Below are positions 30,189 through 38,169 of a stretch of 52,607 nucleotides of DNA, in pieces (position 1 is the first letter of the stretch; each line of letters opens with the position of its first letter). The position numbers and the translations under genes are program-made. This DNA comes from Candidatus Poseidoniales archaeon (lineage in GTDB: Archaea > Thermoplasmatota > Poseidoniia > Poseidoniales > Poseidoniaceae), in NCBI GenBank assembly GCA_003602535.1, contig QQSA01000021.1, forward strand, positions 15,924 to 68,530, read 5' to 3'. The notes below the pieces were generated by a model, which ran no database searches, was not told the origin of the DNA, and saw nothing but the letters and a program-made list of their open reading frames with translations.

Positions 30189-33100
30189 GTGATGAACATG
30201 CGCAAGACGATACCACTTCTATTGGTGACAATCCTTCTCATGCAATCTCTACTAGTTTTGACTGTGGATGAAGTCGAAGCTACAATGGGCCGCGGTGGCT
30301 CTTCTGATGATTTCTCAGTTTCAGAAATAGAATTCAATTCTTCTGAAGAAAATCATTGGATTCAGCCTGATGGAAGTGTGGTAGTTTACATTGCTAAGGG
30401 CGATATTGTTGATATTTCCGTTGAAGTTCGTCGAGGAGGTGGGGCATTAACAGGTTCTAGTGCTACTGTCTCGGTTGAAATGGTTCATCCAATCGGATAT
30501 GTTATGAATTCAACTTCCTGGGAAACAGTCCCTATGCTCGGAGGTCAATCTTACACCGATTCATTCACTTGGGATGCATATGTTGCTCATTCATATCTGA
30601 ATGTTTCATCTAACGAATTGTCAGGTGGAATAATAATTAGAGCCACAGTTTTCAATTCTGCAGATGATCGAAATGAGAACGATGTGATGGAGAAGTCATT
30701 GCCTGTTGCTATTGCTCAGGATGACATGGATGCTGAAGGCGATCCTCGTGACCAAGCTCTACCAACCGCTTCCAAAGCAACTTTCTATGGTGGAGAATAT
30801 CCAATCGACGGCAGTGATGCTACAGGAATTGGAATCTGGCAGGAAGACGGCACTTCTTCTGCAGTTGGTTCTGCAAATTGGCGTCATTCAAATGCAGGTT
30901 CAGATTACCCTTCTGCATCACGAAGCCGTCTCGTATTCGCATTCAGAGGAGCAGATAGTAACTGTGGTTACGGTGCCTCTTTGGATGGTGGTCTGTCACA
31001 ACAATACATTCAGTGGATGTGTAAGGTTCAACTCAACTCAGCAGGATTAGTTTCTGCGCAAATGCACGCCCAAACATGGGGCCAAATGGGTGCAGGGGAC
31101 ATGGTCGCACTAGAATTATGGAGAGGAAACGGTGCTCCTGAAAATACGATTTACCATAATTTTGCTGAAGATATGCCAAGTACAGCAGCTGGTTCTTGGA
31201 GTAATATTTCTTGGGATCCTACTGACCAACTTGGTGGTCACTCGTGGTCATATGGTATATTATTCCAATCAGATGGTTCAGGTGCTTCAAGTGGAATGCA
31301 TGTAGATGACTTCGTAATGTTTGGTATTGAGAAAGTTAGTGAATATACTTTAGATATCGATTGTGATAACCCTACTGGCGGATACACCACGCCTCCAAAT
31401 ACAATTGTTCCAATGTATTGTACAATTACCAATAATGGATACATGGGTGCTCAGGTAAGATTACAATCAAACATATCGAATACAACTTGGATGAATCCAA
31501 GTCTGCCGATGATTAGAATTGATAGCGACAATCCTAATCAGCACGGAACCAATGTAATTCTGCCAGTAATTCCTGGAGGAAATACTTCGGAAATGTGGAT
31601 TAATCTTTCAATACCTGCGGGAGCAGATGTCCAACAACAAGTTTGGCAAGTTTGGTGGGAAGATGCAGGCGGTACACAATTGGGTGAAATGGGCAGGATT
31701 GCTACTGATATTGCGATAACGGAACAGTATGGTGTTCACCTTTCATCTACCGCTCCTCTTCTTGCAACATCTTTGCTTCCTGGTGAGTCGGCAGATATAC
31801 CGTTTAAATTACAGAATGCAGGTAACAGAGAAGCAGGATTTACAGTTACATCTAATTTCCAAGCAGACAACTGGGTTGCATATGTTACCGATTTAAATCA
31901 CCAAATTGTCCAGATGCCAATGCCTCTTGCTAAGGGCGAACAATTAGAATTGTTACTGAACGTAACAGCTCCTGAAGATTCATCTCCTGGTGAGATTCCT
32001 TTCTCGTTGAGAGCAGTATGTCCTTCTTGTGGACAATCATTATTTGGAAATGATGTGATTTCTAAGAAGATAGATGTTCCAGTTCTCAGAGAACTTTCAA
32101 TGGCTGCTGAGGAATTGTATGTTGAAGCACCTGCTAACGGGAACACTAGAATTGTGTATGTAGATTTATTGAATCTTGGAAATGATGATGAAGCCTATTC
32201 TCTCGATTTAGTAGAGTCGAATTGGCGCCTACAAGCTTCTCTTTCAGCTGATGAAACCCCGGTCTTAGATGCATGGGATGGCGAAACTAGTATTGCTTTG
32301 AATCTACCAATGCCAATCGGACTTGCTCCTGGCTTATACACTGCTAGAATTACAGCCTCTAGTATCGATGATCCATCGGTCCAAGAGCAAATTACAATCA
32401 ATGTCGAGGTGACAAATACTTCATCTGCAGGAGTTTCAGATGAAGTTGCAGATCAATCATATATTCCAGGTGGAGATCCACAATCTATGAGATTTGAAAT
32501 TACTAACAATGGAAATAAGGCTGATAGATTCGTTATGAGTATGGATGCTCCAGAGGGAATGAATGCACAATTCGAACAACTGATTGGAGAAAATTTGACC
32601 CCTCTACTCAATCCAGGAGAATCTTACAATGTTACAGTTACCTTCACATTTGATGATGATGTCAACGGCCAACTAGTTCTAAAGGTAATTGCAACAAGTG
32701 TAAATGACAATGATGTCACATCGGATGGTACATGCACTTATCTGGTCGGTTCACAGAACTGGCTGCGAATTATCTCAACAGAATCAATCATGATTTCCGA
32801 ATCTGGTAAAGTTGAAGTTGTTGTGAGAGTCAGGAATCAATATGATGCAGGTCAATCTGTAACTATGTCAATTGATCAACAAGGTAACAATAAATGGTAC
32901 AGTGCGTCAATAAAGAATACAGATAGGGATTTCTGGTTGGAAGTGGAAGGTGAAAGAGAAGTTACAATCATTTTGGATGTTCCATCTTCTGTTCTAGAAA
33001 CTCTTGATGAAGATTATGTTGATACTTATGTGAAAGTATGGGCCAAATCAAATTCTGTAGAAGAGTCAGCTTCTCTAGATTTACCAATCACACTGAAGAG

Positions 33101-33542
33101 TGTAGAATCAACAGATGATGAATCTGCAGGCTCTGGTTCAACAGATTGGGTCTCTGTTAGTATTTGGATTGTAGGAGCTGCTCTAATCATTTCTTTGCTT
33201 GGTGTATTATTGATGGTTATCAATAGTACCGAAGAAGAGGAAGCACAGCAATGGGACGACAATGGATATGAAGATAACTTGTCAGCAACTTACGGTTCAG
33301 TCGCTGCAGCACCTACGGTTGGTGCGATGGGAATTGAAAAAGCCGTTCCTGAAATATCTCCTCCAACCGTAGTCAATGTGGCTAATGTAAACGATGTGAC
33401 CACATATGATAGTGCTACATCAGGAGATGTTAACTCCAATTCTGAAGTGACTGGGCCTCCAGTACCAGAGGCAGGCTTACCAGAAGGTTGGACCATGGAT
33501 CAATGGGCGCATTACGGTCAACAATGGCTAGATAGTCAATAA
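30189..33542 (+). CDS. large secreted/surface protein with repeated Ig-like (CARDB/NEW3-like) domains, C-terminal TM and cytosolic tail
   Basis: Signal peptide; repeated beta-sandwich-like segments (NAGNREAGFTVTSNFQ..., NLGNDDEAYSLDLVESNW..., NNGNKADRFVMSMDAPEGM...); TM VSVSIWIVGAALIISLLGVLLMVI; tail ends LPEGWTMDQWAHYGQQWLDSQ. Confidence 0.75.
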   Translation: MMNMRKTIPLLLVTILLMQSLLVLTVDEVEATMGRGGSSDDFSVSEIEFNSSEENHWIQPDGSVVVYIAKGDIVDISVEVRRGGGALTGSSATVSVEMVHPIGYVMNSTSWETVPMLGGQSYTDSFTWDAYVAHSYLNVSSNELSGGIIIRATVFNSADDRNENDVMEKSLPVAIAQDDMDAEGDPRDQALPTASKATFYGGEYPIDGSDATGIGIWQEDGTSSAVGSANWRHSNAGSDYPSASRSRLVFAFRGADSNCGYGASLDGGLSQQYIQWMCKVQLNSAGLVSAQMHAQTWGQMGAGDMVALELWRGNGAPENTIYHNFAEDMPSTAAGSWSNISWDPTDQLGGHSWSYGILFQSDGSGASSGMHVDDFVMFGIEKVSEYTLDIDCDNPTGGYTTPPNTIVPMYCTITNNGYMGAQVRLQSNISNTTWMNPSLPMIRIDSDNPNQHGTNVILPVIPGGNTSEMWINLSIPAGADVQQQVWQVWWEDAGGTQLGEMGRIATDIAITEQYGVHLSSTAPLLATSLLPGESADIPFKLQNAGNREAGFTVTSNFQADNWVAYVTDLNHQIVQMPMPLAKGEQLELLLNVTAPEDSSPGEIPFSLRAVCPSCGQSLFGNDVISKKIDVPVLRELSMAAEELYVEAPANGNTRIVYVDLLNLGNDDEAYSLDLVESNWRLQASLSADETPVLDAWDGETSIALNLPMPIGLAPGLYTARITASSIDDPSVQEQITINVEVTNTSSAGVSDEVADQSYIPGGDPQSMRFEITNNGNKADRFVMSMDAPEGMNAQFEQLIGENLTPLLNPGESYNVTVTFTFDDDVNGQLVLKVIATSVNDNDVTSDGTCTYLVGSQNWLRIISTESIMISESGKVEVVVRVRNQYDAGQSVTMSIDQQGNNKWYSASIKNTDRDFWLEVEGEREVTIILDVPSSVLETLDEDYVDTYVKVWAKSNSVEESASLDLPITLKSVESTDDESAGSGSTDWVSVSIWIVGAALIISLLGVLLMVINSTEEEEAQQWDDNGYEDNLSATYGSVAAAPTVGAMGIEKAVPEISPPTVVNVANVNDVTTYDSATSGDVNSNSEVTGPPVPEAGLPEGWTMDQWAHYGQQWLDSQ

Positions 33543-33606
33543 TTATCTCTAGCGATGGATTGAAGGCGTAATGCCCGTGGGAACAACTACTGAGGCACTG
33601 ATTATG

Positions 33607-35226
33607 TATGGAAATGGACAAGCACCGATATTCATTCTAAAAGATGGAGTTCAGCGAACAAGAGGTCGCAGTGCTCAATCTAACAACATTGCAGCAGCAA
33701 AGGCTGTTGCAGACGCAGTAAGAAGCACTCTTGGTCCTAAGGGAATGGACAAAATGCTAGTTGATAGCATGGGTGATGTGGTAATCACCAATGATGGTGC
33801 CACTATATTGAAAGAAATGGATATTGAACATCCTGCTGCAAAGATGATTATCGAAGTTGCTAAGACTCAAGAGCAGCATTGCTATGATGGGACAACATCT
33901 GCAGTAGTTCTCTCGGGTGAATTGTTGAAGAGATCTGAAGATTTGATTGAACAAAATGTTCACCCTACTGTAATTTGTGAAGGTTTCAGACTTGCTGCTG
34001 AAAAAGCAGTAGGATGTCTTGAATCCCATGGTATTTCAACAAAGAATGATGATTCTGTTTTGATGGAAGTTGCTAAGACTTCCCTTACAGGTAAATCTGC
34101 GGGCGCAGTAAAGTCATTTTTGGCAGATATCTGTGTTAGAGCGGTCAATTCAGTTGGTACAATTGAGGATGGAGAAAGAATGGTCGACCTTTCAGATATT
34201 AAGGTTGAAAAGCGCCAGGGAGGATCTATCAAAGATAGTACCCTTGTGGATGGAATTATTTTGGACAAAGAAAGAGTTCATGCAGGTATGCCACGTTCAA
34301 TTTCCGACGCCAAGATTGCTTTGATTAACAGTGCGATTGAAGTTAAGAAGACAGAAGTCGATGCTAAGATTCAGATCACAGATCCGTCAATGCTTGCATC
34401 ATTCCTCGAAGAAGAAGAGAATTACATTCGAACTTTAGTAGAGAAAATACAGGCTAGTGGTGCTAATGCAATCATTTGTCAGAAAGGTATTGACGACCTT
34501 GCTCAGCACTACATGTCAAAAGCAGGAATCTTCGCAATACGCCGTGCTAAAAAGAGTGACATGGAAGCACTTTCTAAGGCAACAGGAGGTCGAGTCGTTA
34601 CCAATATTGATGATTTGACATTCGAAGATTTGGGATCAGCTGCTAAAGTAGAAGAGCGCAAGATCGGCGAATCAGATATGACCTTCATTACCGGTTGTCC
34701 TGAAGCCAAATCGGTTTCAGTTCTACTAAGGGGCGGAACCGAACACGTAGTCGACGAGATTCGTCGTGCTTTCGATGATGCAGTAGGCGTAGTTTCAGTC
34801 GCATGGGAAGATGGTGCAGTTCTGACTGGTGGAGGTAGTGTTCTAGCCGCTCTATCTCGTGATTTGAGGGCTTATGCTGAATCGATTGGTGGTCGTGAAC
34901 AAATGGCAATCGAAGCGTTTGCAAGTGCACTGGAAATTATTCCTAGAACTCTTGCGGAAAATGCAGGTTTAGATCCAGTGACGACAATAATCGAATTAAG
35001 AAAATCTCATGCTGATGGAAATGCAAATTCCGGAATCAACGTTGAAGAAGGCGGTGTAATGGATATGTTTGAAGCAAATGTTTTGGAGCCCCAGAGGGTA
35101 GTAGAACAAGCAATTCAGTCAGCAACAGAGACTGCAATTATGATTCTTAGAATCGACGATGTAATTTCTTCCAAAGGAATATCTGGTGAAGATATGATGG
35201 GTGGAATGGACGATTTCCACATGTGA
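33607..35226 (+). CDS. thermosome subunit (group II chaperonin, TCP-1/cpn60)
   Basis: [49 protein letters not shown]-equivalent [15 protein letters not shown]; start at [10 protein letters not shown] preferred over 33571. Confidence 0.95.
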   Translation, partial: YGNGQAPIFILKDGVQRTRGRSAQSNNIAAAKAVADAVRSTLGPKGMDKMLVDSMGDVVITNDGATILKEMDIEHPAAKMIIEVAKTQEQHCYDGTTSAVVLSGELLKRSEDLIEQNVHPTVICEGFRLAAEKAVGCLESHGISTKNDDSVLMEVAKTSLTGKSAGAVKSFLADICVRAVNSVGTIEDGERMVDLSDIKVEKRQGGSIKDSTLVDGIILDKERVHAGMPRSISDAKIALINSAIEVKKTEVDAKIQITDPSMLASFLEEEENYIRTLVEKIQASGANAIICQKGIDDLAQHYMSKAGIFAIRRAKKSDMEALSKATGGRVVTNIDDLTFEDLGSAAKVEERKIGESDMTFITGCPEAKSVSVLLRGGTEHVVDEIRRAFDDAVGVVSVAWEDGAVLTGGGSVLAALSRDLRAYAESIGGREQMAIEAFASALEIIPRTLAENAGLDPVTTIIELRKSHADGNANSGINVEEGGVMDMFEANVLEPQRVVEQAIQSATETAIMILRIDDVISSKGISGEDMMGGMDDFHM

Positions 35227-35245
35227 TTTTTTGTCCACAGAAATT

Positions 35246-35263
35246 CTCTCCCTTTAGGGAGAG
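35246..35263. promoter_or_regulatory. perfect 7-bp inverted repeat (CTCTCCC-TTTA-GGGAGAG) between thermosome and the Fd-Fld-SdhB-like gene
   Basis: Read directly from sequence; could form an RNA hairpin downstream of the thermosome stop and a T-rich run. Confidence 0.5.
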
Positions 35264-35301
35264 GCACGAACCTTCAAAGACTACATCCTAGTGGAATGTA
35301 T

Positions 35302-35316
35302 TGCTCAGCGTGAGCA
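35302..35316. promoter_or_regulatory. inverted repeat TGCTCA-GCG-TGAGCA just upstream of start codon at 35329
   Basis: Read directly from sequence; 6-bp arms, 3-nt spacer. Confidence 0.4.
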
Positions 35317-35328
35317 TTAGGTGAACTC

Positions 35329-37299
35329 ATGCCAACCATTGCTAAGGTCTGGATCGAGGAAGATTGCATCACATGTGATGCATGTCAGGATATTTTGCCG
35401 GAAGTGTTCGAGGTAACAGACGACACAAGTCAGATCAAAGCAGATGTTCGAGAGGACGGGGCATTCGACCGCAATACTGGACTTTCTGCGATTAAAAATG
35501 AGTTCCGTTCAGAGTTCTCCGATTTGATTGAAGAAGCAGCTGATGCTTGTCCTGTTGAGATTATTAAATTTGAATATGAAGGTGGAGTTGCTGAAGAAGT
35601 TGCTGAAGAAGTTGCACCTGCTGCGTCTGAAGCAGTAGTTGCCCCGGTTGCAGTAGCAGATGCTGGTGCAGATGCAGGGGTTCTAGCAGGTGTACTTTCA
35701 GGAGATCGCAGCCTAGCAATCTTCTTTGGTTCACAAACAGGAAATGCAGCAGGCTTAGCGGAAAAAACAGCTAAGCGTGCAGTCGCTTACGGTCTTGAAC
35801 CAACCGTCATAGATATGGATGGATACGACCAAGCACAATTCTCTTCACACAAGCGTATTTTAATCATCACTTCAACATGGGGTGAAGGTGAGATGCCAGA
35901 TAATGCTGATGAGCTTTGGAATGCAACAGTAGCAGCAAACCCGTCTCTTGCTGGTGTACACTATTCAGTATGTGCTATTGGAGATTCATCGTATGATGAA
36001 TTCTGTAAGGCAGGAGAAGATTGGGATCAAAAGTTCGCATCTTTAGGTGCAACCTCAATCCTAGAGATGAAAATGTGCGATGTAGATTTCGATGAACCTT
36101 GGAATGAGTGGGTAACAGAAGTTCTTCCAAGAATTGCTTGTGTAGATTCTTCAGGAGTATTCCATGAAGATTTAGTTGAAGCGATGATTGCATACGGTGC
36201 TGGTGATGAAGATGATGAAGGCGCTGATGGCGACTTCAATCCACCGACAATCGAACAGGCTCCGATGTCATTGACTATGCGCATATTCAGATATGATCCA
36301 ATTAAAGCCCAATCAGGTTACGACACAATTGCTGTAGCTTTGCCAGGGCATGCTACAATCGAAGATGCATTGGTTGCAATAAAGAGAGAAGCCGATGGCT
36401 CTCTGACATTTAGGAGTGGAAGTATTTCTGGATTGAATCCGTTGACTGGAGTGAAGGCTAATGGAAGAATACTGCCTGCAGATACTACTAGAATCAGTGA
36501 TTTAGTAAGTGATGGAGGGACATTAACCGTCGAACCATTACCTGGTTACGAAGTTCTGAAAGATTTGATGGTTTCTTACGACCGATATGATGACTCTCGT
36601 GCTAATTCAAAACCTTGGTTAGAAGCAGATCCTCGTCAAGGGGAGAGACTTGCAAGTGGTGCTCCGATGGGAGTTATGGAATCTGCTCAAGCAACCAGAT
36701 TACACGCTTTAGCAGATGTTGGCTCGCTGCAATTAGTCAATGCAATGTCAGATACATTTGATGTTGATGACGTATACTCTGGACCGGGCATCGCTCTTCA
36801 AAGATGGGTTAGAAGTCAAGATCCACGTTCTGGAAATTCTCATGTCAAGAAGATGTTTGAACTGATGCAAAGAAAGGGCGGCGTATGGGACGAAGCAGAT
36901 ATTTCATCAATTCAAAGACATGGCATTGATGGATCACAAGCTGCAGATTCGCTTTACGCTGCAAGGTCTCGATTACTAGCAGAATACAAATTCACTGGTA
37001 AGAGCGGTAGATTGGTTAAGGTGTACTCACGTTCGGTAAAAATGTCAGGTAACGTCAATGAAACTACACTTTATCGTTCAGTATTGGGGCCATTAGGACT
37101 CGGTTCTAATATTATGAACGGGGTATCATTACGAATGATGCTAGGATTCACCAGAAATGGAGGTCCAATGATGAGAGGATTCCAAGGAATGCTTGTACCT
37201 CCTGCTGGCATTGGAAAGATTCCTGATATGTTCAATAGTAAGGTTGTTAATCATCACGAAGTAGTTGCAATTTTCAATGAATTAGATAGGAGATTCTGA
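35329..37299 (+). CDS. fusion: [4Fe-4S] ferredoxin + flavodoxin + SdhB/FrdB-like domain lacking all Fe-S cysteines
   Basis: Ferredoxin DCITCDACQDILPEVFEV...ADACPVEIIKF; flavodoxin LAIFFGSQTGNAAGLAEKTAKR, TSTWGEGEMPDNADELW, VCAIGDSSYDEFCKAG; SdhB-like from ~36265: TMRIFRYDP...IEDALVAIKREADGSLTFRSGSISGLNPLTGVKANGRILPADT...TLTVEPLPGYEVLKDLMVSYD...GVWDEADISSIQRHGIDG. Confidence 0.8.
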   Translation: MPTIAKVWIEEDCITCDACQDILPEVFEVTDDTSQIKADVREDGAFDRNTGLSAIKNEFRSEFSDLIEEAADACPVEIIKFEYEGGVAEEVAEEVAPAASEAVVAPVAVADAGADAGVLAGVLSGDRSLAIFFGSQTGNAAGLAEKTAKRAVAYGLEPTVIDMDGYDQAQFSSHKRILIITSTWGEGEMPDNADELWNATVAANPSLAGVHYSVCAIGDSSYDEFCKAGEDWDQKFASLGATSILEMKMCDVDFDEPWNEWVTEVLPRIACVDSSGVFHEDLVEAMIAYGAGDEDDEGADGDFNPPTIEQAPMSLTMRIFRYDPIKAQSGYDTIAVALPGHATIEDALVAIKREADGSLTFRSGSISGLNPLTGVKANGRILPADTTRISDLVSDGGTLTVEPLPGYEVLKDLMVSYDRYDDSRANSKPWLEADPRQGERLASGAPMGVMESAQATRLHALADVGSLQLVNAMSDTFDVDDVYSGPGIALQRWVRSQDPRSGNSHVKKMFELMQRKGGVWDEADISSIQRHGIDGSQAADSLYAARSRLLAEYKFTGKSGRLVKVYSRSVKMSGNVNETTLYRSVLGPLGLGSNIMNGVSLRMMLGFTRNGGPMMRGFQGMLVPPAGIGKIPDMFNSKVVNHHEVVAIFNELDRRF

Positions 37300-37308
37300 G
37301 GTGAAATT

Positions 37309-38169
37309 ATGGTTAAGTATTCTTATTATCCTGGAAATGTAGCCCGTCAATCCTCAAGAGAAGTTGAAGATACAATCCAGCCTCTTTGCCGCAGTTTAGG
37401 CATTGAGTTAATCGAAATGGTGGGATATAATGGAGATGGTGGAAACATCATCAAGCAAGGAAATAGGGATTTACAATTGGCTCTTAATGCTCGTAATCTT
37501 GCAATCGCAATGAAGAACGGACATGACATTATCACCCCTTGTGCTTCAGCCCAAGGTATTCTTCATGATTCGCTCAAAACTTTCCGAGAGAACCCAATAG
37601 CATTAGCAGATGCAAATCGCGTACTTGAGATGACTACAGGAATGACTCTAGATGTTTCAGAAATAACGACCAACCATTTGCTACATGTCCTTGTAGATGA
37701 AATTGGTTTGGATAAAGTGGAAGCAGCAGTTGTCAATCCTCTGGATATGGATATTGCTTGCTATTATGGACCTCATATGCAAATTGAAGGTGCATGTGGT
37801 AATGATGATGCCTGGAATCCAAGTTACATGGAGCAACTGATAACTGCATTAGGTGGACGCCCAGTTGAATACAAGACGAAGACTTCTAGCGTTGGTAATC
37901 CATCACTTCTTTCATTAGGGGATTCTGTGATGAAAATGACAGCTCGAGTTCTAAATGATGCCAAAAAGGCAGGAGCTCAAGTTTTGGTTAGTGCTTGTAC
38001 CCAATCACACTCAAATCTAGATTCATATCAAGGAAAAGCAGGACGTGTTTCTGGTAAGGACACAGATATTCCAGTTGTAAACTTCACTGAAATTATTGCA
38101 TTTGCTTTAGGCCATTTCACCGATCGTTTTGCACAGTTGAAAACACGTGCAATGTTAATTGGTTCCTGA
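37309..38169 (+). CDS. HdrB/SdhE-like (CCG-domain family) protein with degenerate cysteine motifs
   Basis: YSYYPGNVARQS...LGIELIEMVGYNGDGGNI...LNARNLAIAMKNGHDIITPCASAQ...NHLLHVLVDEIG...IACYYGPHMQ...YMEQLITALGGRPVEYKTKTSSVGNPS...VLVSACTQSHSNLD matches the HdrB fold pattern with most Cys replaced. Confidence 0.72.
   Translation: MVKYSYYPGNVARQSSREVEDTIQPLCRSLGIELIEMVGYNGDGGNIIKQGNRDLQLALNARNLAIAMKNGHDIITPCASAQGILHDSLKTFRENPIALADANRVLEMTTGMTLDVSEITTNHLLHVLVDEIGLDKVEAAVVNPLDMDIACYYGPHMQIEGACGNDDAWNPSYMEQLITALGGRPVEYKTKTSSVGNPSLLSLGDSVMKMTARVLNDAKKAGAQVLVSACTQSHSNLDSYQGKAGRVSGKDTDIPVVNFTEIIAFALGHFTDRFAQLKTRAMLIGS

Noticed and set aside
35329-38169. Idea that the Cys-less SdhB/HdrB genes are pseudogenes
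   Set aside because: Both frames are intact over full length, non-ligand motifs are preserved, a good SD couples them, and the fused ferredoxin and flavodoxin keep their functional motifs.
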